Assembly (NCBI RefSeq): GCF_944388875.1
Contig: NZ_CALXKQ010000019.1
Location: 1 to 61,826, forward strand
Length of the DNA stretch: 61,826 nt
Source of the DNA: an uncultured Brachyspira sp.
GTDB taxonomy: Bacteria > Spirochaetota > Brachyspiria > Brachyspirales > Brachyspiraceae
Reading direction: 5' to 3'
The notes under the pieces: generated by a model
The model's database searches: none
What the model saw: only the letters and a program-made list of their open reading frames with translations
Told to the model about the DNA's origin: nothing
Shown: positions 16,716-26,320 of the stretch, one piece after another
How the letters are laid out: each line of letters starts with the position of its first letter
Position numbering within the stretch: position 1 is the stretch's first letter
Made by a program: the position numbers and the translations under genes

Positions 16716-18464
16716 TTAAGCATTGATTAATGCCGCTAAAAATAGTATATATAGTGGAGAATCTATAAGTATTGAAAATAAATGTCTGCTTGTTATAATC
16801 TTTTTTTTCATTACAACAAAAGAAATTATACTGCTGTATATAACTGGGATAAAATATTTTAATTTATTTATTTCCAATGGAAATTTATTAATCACAATAC
16901 CAATAATCATAAATAATATTAATACAAGTGGTATTATACGTGTTATTATTGCTAATTTACTAGAATCTATATATGTTGTTAAAGTTACAGCACCTGCTAT
17001 TTTATCGCTTTGAGAGAATTTGATTTCTATTAATGCCTGTCTTATGAACATAAATAAAAATACTATAGCGGTTGAAAATAAGTATAAAAATAATTTTTCT
17101 TTTATTATATTTCTATGCATTATAAATATAGAGCCGTTGAGAAGAACTGTAACTGCTGCTGATGTAACTACTGCTTTAAATGGTATAAGCTTTTTGAATA
17201 ATTTAAAAAATATAGAAGTTTCAAATCTTGACTTATTCTCAAAACTGATATTATATCCAATTCCAAGCAGACTAGATAGTATTGACAGCATTAATATACC
17301 AACACTCATTTTATATGAAAAATAAAACATTAATAAAGCACTTATTGCTATAATCGACATGAAGAATACTTTATTTTTCTGATAAAATAAATATCTTCTT
17401 TTATCGCTTATTTTTATAGTGTAGTTGCTGTATCCATTGCCTAAACTCATATAAAGGTAGTATAAAGCTGTTATTATACCTATTTGGAATTGAAACGGCT
17501 GAGATAATATATCATATATAGCATAAGACATTAAGAAAGCACCTGCAGAAAAGAATATATATCCGTAATTTAGAAAATCAAATATTTTAGATAAAGATTT
17601 TGTTATAGGGCTTGCATATTTATCTTTTATAGTCTGAGCTACATCTTCTATAAGCCAATCTGGAGTTGAAGCCCCAGCCATAATTCCTATATTTTTATAT
17701 TTAGACAGATCTATCTTTTCTAAATCTTCTTTGAATTCAACATAAAATGAAGGTTTTATTGCCGATGCTATTTTGTATAGATTTCTAGTATTACTGCTTT
17801 CAGAACCTCCAATTACAAGCACAGCATCATTTCTTTTTGCTATTTCTAAAATTTCTGTTTGTCTTTGTTCTGTAGCTTCACAAATAGTATTTTTTATTAT
17901 TATTTCTTCAGCATTTTTATATCTATCTTGGATTTTTGATACGAATTTATCAAATATATTTTTTTGTAAAGTAGTCTGAGCTACTATTAGAGTCTTTTTA
18001 GGTTCCTTTGGTAATTTATCAATATCTTCATCTTGATATACAACATAAACATCATTTGCATATCCGCAAACGCCGATAATTTCAGGATGATTAGGATTTC
18101 CTATTACTATAACTCTATAACCAAGCGAACTATGTTTTTTTACAAGACCTTGAATTTTAGCTACATATTTGCATGTAAGATTAACTATTTTTTTAGCATG
18201 ACTAGAAAGTGCTTCTCTTCTATTTGGAGAAATGCCATGAGCTCTTACGATAACAGTTTTACCATCTAAAACAGACATATCCTCATCATCTTCATAAGTT
18301 TTTACACCAATATTTTCCAACATATCAAGAGTTTGAGGATTATGTATTAAATGTCCGTCTATATATATATCGCCGTTATTTTTAGCTGCCTGAGAAAATG
18401 TATTTTCGACAGCGTATTTAACGCCATCACAAAAACCTGCAAATTTACCTATATCTACGTTCAT
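16716..18464 (-). CDS. ispH: IspH fused to a UbiA-like membrane domain
   Basis: Residues 1-285 or so form a complete IspH (4-hydroxy-3-methylbut-2-enyl diphosphate reductase), the last enzyme of the MEP isoprenoid pathway. The three [4Fe-4S] cysteines are at 12, 98 and 195. The substrate residues are in GHLIHNP and NPNHPEIIG, with GGSESSNT near 219. IspH is normally about 280-320 residues; this protein has 582. The extra C-terminal part has about eight hydrophobic helices and the outline of a UbiA prenyltransferase. However, the Asp-rich motifs are degenerate: NGYSNYTIKISDKR where NDxxDxxxD is expected, and RQALIEIKFSQSD for the second motif. It lies 12 bp after rpmB, so probably in one operon. 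Coupling of isoprenoid production to a membrane step is inferred. Confidence 0.87.
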   Translation of the reverse strand: MNVDIGKFAGFCDGVKYAVENTFSQAAKNNGDIYIDGHLIHNPQTLDMLENIGVKTYEDDEDMSVLDGKTVIVRAHGISPNRREALSSHAKKIVNLTCKYVAKIQGLVKKHSSLGYRVIVIGNPNHPEIIGVCGYANDVYVVYQDEDIDKLPKEPKKTLIVAQTTLQKNIFDKFVSKIQDRYKNAEEIIIKNTICEATEQRQTEILEIAKRNDAVLVIGGSESSNTRNLYKIASAIKPSFYVEFKEDLEKIDLSKYKNIGIMAGASTPDWLIEDVAQTIKDKYASPITKSLSKIFDFLNYGYIFFSAGAFLMSYAIYDILSQPFQFQIGIITALYYLYMSLGNGYSNYTIKISDKRRYLFYQKNKVFFMSIIAISALLMFYFSYKMSVGILMLSILSSLLGIGYNISFENKSRFETSIFFKLFKKLIPFKAVVTSAAVTVLLNGSIFIMHRNIIKEKLFLYLFSTAIVFLFMFIRQALIEIKFSQSDKIAGAVTLTTYIDSSKLAIITRIIPLVLILFMIIGIVINKFPLEINKLKYFIPVIYSSIISFVVMKKKIITSRHLFSILIDSPLYILFLAALINA

Positions 18465-18476
18465 TATTTTAGAATT

Positions 18477-18668
18477 TTATTTTGCTTTTACTATTTTATT
18501 GCCCTTTATACACTTAGTGCAAACTAATGCTTTTCTTACAGAACCATTTAATTCTATTTTAATATTTTGTAAATTAGCATTAAAAGAACGTTTAGTTTTT
18601 ATATTAGAATGGCTTACACTATGACCATTTTGCTTACCTTTTCCACAAATTTCACATACTCTTGCCAT
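18477..18668 (-). CDS. rpmB: Ribosomal protein bL28
   Basis: This 63-residue basic protein starts [21 protein letters not shown] and has a second pair in CTKCIKG, giving the two CxxC motifs of the zinc-binding form of bL28. The start at 18668 follows a clear GGAGG site 5-6 bases upstream; a longer frame from 18680 would read through that site. The gene has a consensus promoter and leads into ispH. Confidence 0.95.
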   Translation of the reverse strand: MARVCEICGKGKQNGHSVSHSNIKTKRSFNANLQNIKIELNGSVRKALVCTKCIKGNKIVKAK

Positions 18669-18709
18669 AATTTCCTCCAAAAAATGAATGATAATTTATA
18701 GTTCAAAAC

Positions 18710-18738
18710 ATTATATTATAAAAGTCTATTCTAGTCAA
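18710..18738 (-). promoter_or_regulatory. Promoter for rpmB-ispH
   Basis: On the minus strand TTGACT (plus 18733-18738) and TATAAT (plus 18710-18715) are separated by 17 bp, about 40 bp upstream of rpmB. Confidence 0.75.
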
Positions 18739-18809
18739 TAGATTTAATAAAATTATTTACAGCTGCATAATATTTTTGTCTATATAATGAATAAAAAATA
18801 ATATTACCA

Positions 18810-18837
18810 TTGATTATATTTAGATATATAGTATAAT
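18810..18837 (+). promoter_or_regulatory. Promoter for the GltD-type gene
   Basis: TTGATT (18810-18815) and TATAAT (18832-18837), 16 bp apart, lie about 46 bp upstream of the ATG at 18884. It is divergent from the rpmB promoter. Confidence 0.65.
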
Positions 18838-18883
18838 ACTCTCAATTAATTAAATGATTTTAATACCTAAATAGGAGAGATAT

Positions 18884-20284
18884 ATGCCCCCAAGATCAAA
18901 ATTAGGTGAAATACCTAGACAAGAAATGCCTACAAGGAGTCCCGAGGAACGCAGGAAAGATTTTAAAGAGGTTCCTTTAGGATATACAGAAGAACAAGCA
19001 TATCAAGAATCTTTAAGATGTTTAGATTGTAAGGTTCCTCATTGTATGGAAGGATGTCCTGCAAAAGTTAAAATTCCTGAATTTATAGGACTTATTGCAG
19101 AAAAAAAATTTTTAGAAGCTGCAAAAAAAATAAAAGAAACTAATGCATTACCTGCAGCTTGCGGAAGAGTATGTCCTCAGGAAGAACAATGTGAAGAAAG
19201 ATGCGTTGTAGGTAAAAAATTTGAACCAGTTGCTATTGGTAAATTAGAAATGTTTGTTGCTGATTATGAGAGAAAACATTCACAGCATGAAGATTTAAAA
19301 GTAGAAAAAAATGGAAAAAAAGTATGTATTATAGGAGCTGGTCCTGCTGGTTTAGCATGTGCAGGAGATTTAATAAAATTGGGTTATGATGTAACAGTAT
19401 TAGAGGCTTTGCATACTATAGGCGGAGTTTTAATGTACGGTATTCCTGAATTCCGTCTGCCTAAAGAATTAGTAGCCCATGAGGTGGAAAACCTTAAAAA
19501 AGACGGTGTTAAATTTAAAATAAATGAAGTTGCTGGTATATCTTTAGATTTCCAAGAATTAAGAAATGAATATGATGCTGTATTTTTAGGAACTGGTGCG
19601 GGTCTTCCTGCTTTCTTAAATATACCTGGCGAACATTTCTGCGGAGTTTATTCTGCTAATGAATATTTAACACGTGTTAATTTAATGGGTGCTTATAAAT
19701 TCCCTGAAGTTGATACACCTATTATAAGACATAAAACTGTTGCTGTATTAGGCGGCGGAAACGTAGCTATGGATGCTTGCAGAACCGCTGTTAGATTGGG
19801 TGCTGAAAAAGTATACATAATTTATAGAAGAACTGAGAAAGAACTTCCAGCAAGACTAGAAGAAATTCACCATGCTATGGAAGAAGGTGTTGATTTTAGA
19901 TTCTTAAGAGCTCCTTTAGAAATTATAGGTGATGAAAATGATAATGTAACAGCTATAAGAACTCAAGTTATGGAGCTTGGAGAACCTGATGCAGACGGAA
20001 GAAGAAAACCAGTTGCTGTTGAAGGAAAAACTGAAGATATAGCAGTTGATGCTATAATTGTTGCTATAGGTACTACACCAAACCCATTAATATCAAGAAA
20101 AGTGCCTGAATTGAAAACTACTAAAAAAGGTACTTATGTTATAGATGAAGAAACAGGTGCCACTTCTATGGAAGGAGTATTTGCAGGAGGAGATGCTGCT
20201 AGAGGAGCTGCTACAGTTATTCTTGCTATTGGAGATGGAAAAAGAGCTGCTGCTGGAATACATAAATATTTGTCTAATAAATAA
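18884..20284 (+). CDS. gltA: GltD/GltA-type NADPH-dependent glutamate synthase small subunit
   Basis: This 466-residue flavoprotein has an N-terminal cysteine-rich Fe-S domain (CLDCKVPHCMEGCPAKVKIP and CGRVCPQEEQCEERC) followed by FAD (IIGAGPAGLACAGDL, near 148) and NADPH (AVLGGGNVAMDACRTAVRLGA, near 284) binding folds. The closing motif is GVFAGGDAARGAATVILA. The length matches the standalone GltA form of glutamate synthase. The same family also includes NfnB/NfnL of electron-bifurcating transhydrogenase and Sud-type oxidoreductases. No large subunit or nfnA is adjacent, so the exact reaction is unresolved. An AGGAGAG site precedes the ATG, and a terminator follows. Confidence 0.82.
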   Translation: MPPRSKLGEIPRQEMPTRSPEERRKDFKEVPLGYTEEQAYQESLRCLDCKVPHCMEGCPAKVKIPEFIGLIAEKKFLEAAKKIKETNALPAACGRVCPQEEQCEERCVVGKKFEPVAIGKLEMFVADYERKHSQHEDLKVEKNGKKVCIIGAGPAGLACAGDLIKLGYDVTVLEALHTIGGVLMYGIPEFRLPKELVAHEVENLKKDGVKFKINEVAGISLDFQELRNEYDAVFLGTGAGLPAFLNIPGEHFCGVYSANEYLTRVNLMGAYKFPEVDTPIIRHKTVAVLGGGNVAMDACRTAVRLGAEKVYIIYRRTEKELPARLEEIHHAMEEGVDFRFLRAPLEIIGDENDNVTAIRTQVMELGEPDADGRRKPVAVEGKTEDIAVDAIIVAIGTTPNPLISRKVPELKTTKKGTYVIDEETGATSMEGVFAGGDAARGAATVILAIGDGKRAAAGIHKYLSNK

Positions 20285-20303
20285 TTTAAATTATTAATTT
20301 TTT

Positions 20304-20340
20304 AAGAGTCTAATGCTTAAACAGTATTAGGCTCTTTTTT
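20304..20340 (+). terminator. Rho-independent terminator
   Basis: A 13-bp stem, AAGAGTCTAATGC with GTATTAGGCTCTT (two G-T pairs), has a 7-base loop and is followed by a T run. It lies 19 bp after the oxidoreductase stop. The remaining space to 20559 is AT-rich and shows no further clear element. Confidence 0.85.
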
Positions 20341-20559
20341 ATTTTATGTTTTTTTAATAAAATACCATTTATTGTATAATATTATTGAAAAATTAATAAA
20401 CTACACTTGACTTTTATCCCATTAATACTATTATGTTAATTATGTGCCAGCTTTTTATTATAAAAAATTGATAATAGTTTTATCTTTTTTAATAATTACG
20501 GTTTTATATTTTAAAGCCGTAAAATATATTTTATAAAGATTAGGAGGATTAGTCCAATT

Positions 20560-21180
20560 ATGAATTTGAAAATTCAAATAGCTTTTATAACCCTACTAGC
20601 TTTTATTATCATGTCCTGCGGAGGTTTACCAGTAAAAGATTATGAGAGAGTAACTGCTCTTAGAGATACTGTTGTAAACAAATATGTTGAAATAAAAACT
20701 TTTGCTCCAGAGGATTTTGAAATAGCTGAAAAAGGTTATGCAGAGGCTGATATTATAATGAAAGAAGAGAATAAGGATGAGGCAGAAAAGGCTAAACAAT
20801 TATTGTTAGAAGCGGAAACTAATTATAATTTGGTATTAGATAAAGGATTGCCTCCATATTCTGAAATTCTTAAGAAGCAGACAGATGAAAGTGCTACAAA
20901 TGCCACAGAAATAAAAGCTGGTGTAATGTACGCTGATGAATTTAACAATGCTGAAACTATATATCAGGAAGCTAATGCTTTGTATACTGCTGAAACAAAA
21001 GATTATAAAGTTTTAGTAGATAAACTCTATCAGGCTAAAGTTGCTTATACAGATTTATATAATAAAACTAAAGAACAATATGATAGAAGTGATGAGGCTT
21101 TACAAAAAGTTAAACAGCGTTTGGCTGAATTAGAAAAGATGATGAAAGAAATAGAAGCCTACGAACAAGAACAGAATTAA
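20560..21180 (+). CDS. Lipoprotein with helical repeat domain
   Basis: This 206-residue protein has a lipoprotein signal: MNLKIQ, a hydrophobic core and the lipobox IIMSC with acylated Cys20, followed by GG. The mature part is strongly helical and coiled-coil-like (EKGYAEADIIMKEENKDEAEKAKQ). It resembles the N-terminal part of the LysM protein that follows 15 bp downstream, so the two are probably co-expressed as envelope partners. An AGGAGG site lies upstream of the ATG. The function is unknown. Confidence 0.75.
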   Translation: MNLKIQIAFITLLAFIIMSCGGLPVKDYERVTALRDTVVNKYVEIKTFAPEDFEIAEKGYAEADIIMKEENKDEAEKAKQLLLEAETNYNLVLDKGLPPYSEILKKQTDESATNATEIKAGVMYADEFNNAETIYQEANALYTAETKDYKVLVDKLYQAKVAYTDLYNKTKEQYDRSDEALQKVKQRLAELEKMMKEIEAYEQEQN

Positions 21181-21195
21181 TTTAAGGAGTAAATA

Positions 21196-23439
21196 ATGAA
21201 AATAAAAAAAATAATAGCTACTATAGCTTTATTATCATTTACATGGTCTGTTCTTCCTGCACAAACTTATGAAGATGCTGCTAGAATAACTGAAGAGGCA
21301 GATAATCTTCAGAATGAAGGACAGTATCAGCAGTCTTATGATAAATCACAGGAGGCATCAGATACTATAGATAAGGCTACTATAGCTTTATTTTATAGAT
21401 TAATGAATGCTAGAATTAATAAAACTAAAAATGATGCAAATGCTGCTATAACTGAGATAAATCAAATGGGAGCTTCTTCTGATAATCAGTTTAAAGCTAA
21501 GTATGAAGAAGCAGTTAAATATTTTGATGAAGGTAATGCTAATATAGGAAGTGTTCCTGACCCAAATACTGTGCCTCAATCAGAAGAAGAATTTACAGCA
21601 GCTTCTAATACATTTAACACAGTTTTAGAATCTTTTAATAATGCTTTATCATCAGCTAACAGTGTTAAAGAAGGATATTTAGGAAGAGAAAGAGATACAG
21701 CTTCTAAAGCTATAGCTGATGCTAAAACTAAATATAATGCAGCTTTAGGTAAAAGTATAAAAGCTGGTGATAATAATGATAAGTCAGTTTCAGGTGCTTT
21801 GGCTAAAGCAGATGAAGCTTTGAAATCTGATAATTTTGCAAGCGTTCAGCAAAATGTTGCTGCTGCTCTTGCAGGCATAACTAAAGCAGAGGCAGATGCA
21901 AAAGCTGCAGCTGAGGCTGCTGCCGCTAAAGCAGCTGCAGAAGCAGAAGCTAAAAGAAAAGCTGAAGAAGCAGCCAGACAAAAAGCTGCAGAAGAAGCTA
22001 GATTAAAAGCAGAACAAGAAGCTAAGGCTAAGGCAGAAGCAGAGGCAAAAGCTAAAGCGGAAGCAGAAGCTAAGGCTAAGGCAGAACAGGAAGCTAAATT
22101 AAAAGCAGAACAAGAAGCAAAAGCTAAGGCAGAAGCAGAGGCAAAAGCTAAGGCTGAACAAGAAGCTAAATTAAAAGCAGAACAAGAAGCAAAAGCTAAG
22201 GCAGAAGCAGAGGCAAAAGCTAAGGCTGCAGAAGAAGCTAAATTAAAAGCAGAACAAGAAGCAAAAGCTAAGGCAGAAGCAGAGGCAAAAGCTAAGGCAG
22301 AACAGGAAGCTAAATTAAAAGCAGAGCAAGAAGCAAAAGCTAAGGCTGAACAAGAAGCTAAATTAAAAGCAGAGCAAGAAGCAAAAGCCAAAGCGGAAGC
22401 AGAGGCTGCTGCTAAAGCAGCTGCAGAAGCAGAAGCTAAAAGAAAAGCTGAAGAAGCAGCTAGACAAAAAGCTGCTGAAGAAGCTAGATTAAAAGCAGAA
22501 CAGGAAGCAAAAGCTAAAGCAGAAGCAGAGGCTAAAAGAAAAGCTGAAGAAGCAGCTAGAGCAAAACAGCAGGCTATAGATAAAGCTAGACAGGATATAA
22601 ATAATGCTCAGCAAAAATATAATGCTCTTATAAGTGATAATACTATCACTAGAGGAGATAATAATGATCAGAATATTTCTACACTTTTAGCTGATGCTAA
22701 TAGAGTACTTGAAAATGATCCTGCTGGTGCAAGTCAGAAAGCTTTAGAGGCTTCTAAGAATATGGATGATTTGATTCAGGCTCGTAATGAGGCTATAGCT
22801 AGAGAAGAAAATCAAAAGAATTTAGAAGAAGTTAAAAATAGATATCAGCAACTTATTGATGACGGATATATAATTCCAGAAACTGATGAAGATGTTAATT
22901 TATCTCAAGTTATAAGAGAAGCTGAAGATGCTATTAACAATAATAATAATACTTTAGCTGAGGAAAGAATAAGTCAGGCTACTCAGACAATGAATGCTAT
23001 ATTTGAAGCTGGTCCTAAAAGACCTATAGATGGTGATTTAATGGATGCAGATTTAAATGCTGATAATGGTTATATAATAGATGCTAACAGCGGAAGAAAT
23101 GTAAATGCTGATGGTAAAGTTACTGTACTTCCTATGTATTATGTAGTTGTACAAAGAACTCCTTTAACAGATGCTTTATGGAGAATTGCTGGGTATTCTT
23201 ATATATATAATGATCCTATACAATGGTACAGATTATATCAGGCTAATAGAAATGTATTGAGAGATCCTAATAACCCAGACTTGATATTACCAGGTCAGAT
23301 ATTGACTATACCTAGTATGAATGGTGAAGAAAGAGCTGGAACTTATGATCCTACTTTAGAGTATCTTACTTATGATGAGGCTATTATTTTAAGAGAACAG
23401 CAAAATGCTCAAACTGTAGAAGCTGAACCTGCTGAATAA
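21196..23439 (+). CDS. Exported LysM protein with long Ala/Lys/Glu coiled coil
   Basis: This 747-residue protein has a signal peptide (MKIKKIIATIALLSFTWSVLPAQ). A helical region of about 200 residues is followed by about 220 residues of AEAKAKAEQEAKLKAEQ-type repeats (21888-22560). Two related helical blocks follow, each with GDNNDQNIS-like motifs. The C-terminal module has YYVVVQRTPLTDALWRIAG, NPDLILPGQILTIP and a conserved QWYRLYQANR, which fits a LysM peptidoglycan-binding domain. I infer a periplasmic spacer that anchors to peptidoglycan; the long coil resembles TolA-like bridges. An AAGGAG site precedes the ATG. It is in an operon with the upstream lipoprotein. Confidence 0.8.
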   Translation: MKIKKIIATIALLSFTWSVLPAQTYEDAARITEEADNLQNEGQYQQSYDKSQEASDTIDKATIALFYRLMNARINKTKNDANAAITEINQMGASSDNQFKAKYEEAVKYFDEGNANIGSVPDPNTVPQSEEEFTAASNTFNTVLESFNNALSSANSVKEGYLGRERDTASKAIADAKTKYNAALGKSIKAGDNNDKSVSGALAKADEALKSDNFASVQQNVAAALAGITKAEADAKAAAEAAAAKAAAEAEAKRKAEEAARQKAAEEARLKAEQEAKAKAEAEAKAKAEAEAKAKAEQEAKLKAEQEAKAKAEAEAKAKAEQEAKLKAEQEAKAKAEAEAKAKAAEEAKLKAEQEAKAKAEAEAKAKAEQEAKLKAEQEAKAKAEQEAKLKAEQEAKAKAEAEAAAKAAAEAEAKRKAEEAARQKAAEEARLKAEQEAKAKAEAEAKRKAEEAARAKQQAIDKARQDINNAQQKYNALISDNTITRGDNNDQNISTLLADANRVLENDPAGASQKALEASKNMDDLIQARNEAIAREENQKNLEEVKNRYQQLIDDGYIIPETDEDVNLSQVIREAEDAINNNNNTLAEERISQATQTMNAIFEAGPKRPIDGDLMDADLNADNGYIIDANSGRNVNADGKVTVLPMYYVVVQRTPLTDALWRIAGYSYIYNDPIQWYRLYQANRNVLRDPNNPDLILPGQILTIPSMNGEERAGTYDPTLEYLTYDEAIILREQQNAQTVEAEPAE
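21888..22560 (+). repeat. Low-complexity KAEAEAKAK coding repeats
   Basis: Codons for Ala, Lys, Glu and Gln alternate in units of about 11 residues (33 bp), for example gcagaacaagaagctaaa and gcagaagcagaggcaaaa. Blocks are nearly identical to one another. The first and last blocks (around 21940-22010 and 22430-22500) repeat the same AEAKRKAEEAARQKAAEEARL sequence, suggesting duplication of a larger segment. Confidence 0.85.
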
Positions 23440-23461
23440 AATAATATAGTTAAAAAAATAC

Positions 23462-23498
23462 AGAGCCATGTAATTAATTTTTACATGGCTCTTTTTTT
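23462..23498. terminator. Bidirectional terminator between LysM gene and pyrG
   Basis: A perfect 12-bp stem, AGAGCCATGTAA with TTACATGGCTCT, has a 7-base loop and is followed by a T run on the plus strand. The convergent pyrG ends at 23513. Confidence 0.85.
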
Positions 23499-23512
23499 AT
23501 TTTTTATAATTA

Positions 23513-25141
23513 TTAAATTGTTTTACTATTTTTTAATTTTTTAGCAGCTGATATAAATCCTACAAATAAAGGATGAGGATTCGTTATTCTTGATTTTAAT
23601 TCTGGATGGAATTGAACCCCTATCATGTGAGGATGATCTTTTACTTCCGCTATTTCTACCAAATTGCCGTCTTTTAATTTACCTGTTATGATGAAGCCTG
23701 CTTTTTCCATTTCATTTATATAATCATTATTAAATTCATATCTATGCCTGTGTCTTTCACTTATAGATGTTTTTCCATATAATTTATGTGCTAAACTTCC
23801 TTCTTTAATTTCACAGTTAAAAGCACCAAGCCTCATAGTTCCGCCTTTAAGTATGCTTTTTTTCTGCTCTTCCATAAGTGTTATAATAGGATATTTTGTA
23901 TTTTCGTTAACTTCTATAGTATTGGCATCTTCAAATCCTAGAACATTTCTTGCAAACTCTACACTCATAAGCTGCATTCCAAGACATATTCCAAAATAAG
24001 GTATTTTATTTTCTCTAGCATATTGTATAGCTTTTATCTTTCCTTCTATTCCTCTCTCTCCAAATCCACCCGGTATTATTAATCCTTGTACATTTTCAAA
24101 ATGTTTAGATACATTATCATCTTTTTCTAAATCTTCAGCACTTATCCATTCAATATCAACATTTATATCATTATATATTCCTCCATGATTTAATGCCTCT
24201 GTTAAAGAAATATAAGCATCTTTCATGGATATATATTTACCTACTATAGCTATTTTTACCCTTTCATTTTGTATAGCTATATTTTTTTGTCTGCATACTA
24301 AATCAGTCCAATTTCTCAAATCTATTTTAGCCGTTTCAAGTTTGAAATGTCTGCATACAACATTAGAAAGTCCCTGTGCCTCAAGCATTAATGGTACCCC
24401 ATATATATTAGGTTCATCAAAGTTTTCAAATACATTATCTTTAGGAACATTACAGAATAATGCTATCTTTTTTTTATGCGATTCCTGCAAATGCTGACTG
24501 GTTCTGCAAACTATAATATCTGGTATAATACCGCTTTGCATAAGTTCTTTTACGCTATGCTGTGTAGGTTTAGTTTTAATTTCTTCTGAAGATTTTATAA
24601 ATGGTATTAAAGTTACATGTATATAAAGTACATTATCTTGACCTAATTGTGTTTTTACTTGTCTTATAGCTTCTATATAAGGCAAAGATTCTATATCTCC
24701 TATAGTTCCTCCAATTTCAGTTATAACTATATCTGTTTTTTTTGTATCATTTTCTCTGTATATTCTTCTTTTTATCTCATTAGTGATATGAGGTATAACC
24801 TGTACTGTTTCGCCTAGATATTTTCCTTCTCTTTCCATATTTATAACATGCTGATATATTTTTCCAGTTGTAACATTGCTGTATTTATTCAAATTTTCAT
24901 CTATGAATCTTTCATAATGTCCTATATCCAAATCTGTTTCCGCTCCATCATCAGTAACAAAAACTTCACCATGCTGAAAAGGACTCATAGTACCTGGATC
25001 TACATTTATATACGGGTCAAATTTTTGTATAGTTACACTCAATCCTCTAGCCTTAAGGAGTCTTCCCAAAGAAGCAGCTGTTATTCCCTTACCAAGTCCA
25101 GATACAACTCCTCCAGTTACAAATATGTATTTAGTATTCAT
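23513..25141 (-). CDS. pyrG: CTP synthase
   Basis: This full-length 542-residue CTP synthase makes CTP from UTP, ATP and glutamine. The N-terminal synthetase domain starts [23 protein letters not shown] (P-loop) and contains [15 protein letters not shown] and [11 protein letters not shown]. The C-terminal glutamine amidotransferase domain has GICLGMQ with the nucleophile Cys, preceded by GGFGERG, and the HPEL catalytic motif. The gene is monocistronic and shares a terminator with the convergent LysM gene. The sequence is entirely typical of the family. Confidence 0.97.
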   Translation of the reverse strand: MNTKYIFVTGGVVSGLGKGITAASLGRLLKARGLSVTIQKFDPYINVDPGTMSPFQHGEVFVTDDGAETDLDIGHYERFIDENLNKYSNVTTGKIYQHVINMEREGKYLGETVQVIPHITNEIKRRIYRENDTKKTDIVITEIGGTIGDIESLPYIEAIRQVKTQLGQDNVLYIHVTLIPFIKSSEEIKTKPTQHSVKELMQSGIIPDIIVCRTSQHLQESHKKKIALFCNVPKDNVFENFDEPNIYGVPLMLEAQGLSNVVCRHFKLETAKIDLRNWTDLVCRQKNIAIQNERVKIAIVGKYISMKDAYISLTEALNHGGIYNDINVDIEWISAEDLEKDDNVSKHFENVQGLIIPGGFGERGIEGKIKAIQYARENKIPYFGICLGMQLMSVEFARNVLGFEDANTIEVNENTKYPIITLMEEQKKSILKGGTMRLGAFNCEIKEGSLAHKLYGKTSISERHRHRYEFNNDYINEMEKAGFIITGKLKDGNLVEIAEVKDHPHMIGVQFHPELKSRITNPHPLFVGFISAAKKLKNSKTI

Positions 25142-25272
25142 ATAATCCTCTATTTATTTTTATAATATTATTAATCTATTAAACTTATCATAAATTAGTA
25201 TTAAATCAAGTAAATTTATTATTAAGTTTTTATAAATTTATTGTTATTGTAAATTATTAATATGCCCATTTT

Positions 25273-26214
25273 TTATATTGTTTTATTAAATACATTTTTA
25301 ATTTTGTTTTTTACTATATCAAAATTAATATTATTATTAACTGCTTCCTCATTTTCTATTGTAAGCATTGACATTATTGCAGCAAATTTCACTTTTTTAT
25401 CTAATTCATAATTATGAAATATAGAATAAATAATACCAGACATGAAAGCATATCCTGCACCAGATGTATTAACTATACTTGTTTTTGGTACTTCTAAATG
25501 AAAGGTTTTATTTTCACTATAAGTACCATAACATACACCATATTCAGCAAATGTTATGTAAACTTCTTTGATACCATTGTTTAAGAATATTTTTACAGCC
25601 TCTTTTCCTTCTTCTATTGTATTAATATCTTTATCTAATAAGAATGAGGCTTCATTTGAATTTGTTTTTAAAGCATATATATATTTTTCTAATCCTTTTA
25701 TATTTGAAGCCTTTTTTATAGAAACTGCATCAGTTATAATTTTTTTATCAGGGAATTCTTTTATTAAATATTTAAATATATCTCTATTCATCACAGCAGA
25801 CATGCTTATAAATTTTGATTTTTCTATAACATCTTTAATGCCTTCCAAATAATATATATTTATATTTTTGTCGAGAGAATCCATATCGGATATTCCAATT
25901 TCCATATCTTTTTCATTATTCATAACGGCAATATATGATGTTGAAGTTCCTTTTTTCACTATATATGAAGTATCTATTCCTAATGATTTTATATTATCAA
26001 AAAGTATATCTCCGAATATATCTTCTCCTATAGAAGTTATAAATTTTATATTTTTAAGTCCTAGATTAGATAGATTATTAACAATATTTCTTTCTACTCC
26101 TCCTGCACATACATTTATTTTTCCTGGATTTGATTCTTTTAAAATAATATTATTTTTAGAGAAGCCTTGTATATCTATATTTGCACCGCCAATAGAGAGT
26201 ATATAATCTTTCAT
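25273..26214 (-). CDS. PfkB-family sugar/nucleoside kinase homologue with altered active site
   Basis: This 313-residue protein has the PfkB (ribokinase) fold. The N-terminal GGANIDIQGFS and GKINVCAGGVERNIVNNLSNLG most resemble pseudouridine kinases, where GGVxRN is typical. The C-terminal anion-hole motif is normally GAGD, with Asp as catalytic base. Here it reads NTSGAGYAFMSG, with Tyr255 at the Asp position. The other residues of the fold look intact, so either catalysis is lost or the protein has a new role. No pseudouridine glycosidase gene is adjacent. It is divergent from dsdA. Confidence 0.75.
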   Translation of the reverse strand: MKDYILSIGGANIDIQGFSKNNIILKESNPGKINVCAGGVERNIVNNLSNLGLKNIKFITSIGEDIFGDILFDNIKSLGIDTSYIVKKGTSTSYIAVMNNEKDMEIGISDMDSLDKNINIYYLEGIKDVIEKSKFISMSAVMNRDIFKYLIKEFPDKKIITDAVSIKKASNIKGLEKYIYALKTNSNEASFLLDKDINTIEEGKEAVKIFLNNGIKEVYITFAEYGVCYGTYSENKTFHLEVPKTSIVNTSGAGYAFMSGIIYSIFHNYELDKKVKFAAIMSMLTIENEEAVNNNINFDIVKNKIKNVFNKTI

Positions 26215-26262
26215 TTAATACCTTTTATTATAATTAATATATTATAACAAATAGATGATTTT

Positions 26263-26290
26263 TTGACAAATCATATTTATTTACTATACT
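26263..26290 (+). promoter_or_regulatory. Promoter for dsdA
   Basis: TTGACA (26263-26268) and TATACT (26285-26290), 16 bp apart, lie 30 bp upstream of the dsdA ATG at 26321. Confidence 0.75.
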
Positions 26291-26320
26291 TTAAAATATA
26301 ATTTAATTTAGGGGTAAAAA

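Noticed and set aside
16651-16738. Terminator between the DUF4912 gene and ispH
   Set aside because: agcggtattaat and attaatgccgct can pair, but the loop is about 60 bases and part of the stem lies in the ispH coding end; too weak.
21846-22391. Minus-strand Ala/Ser-rich open frame
   Set aside because: Antisense of the KAEAEAKAK repeat in the LysM gene.
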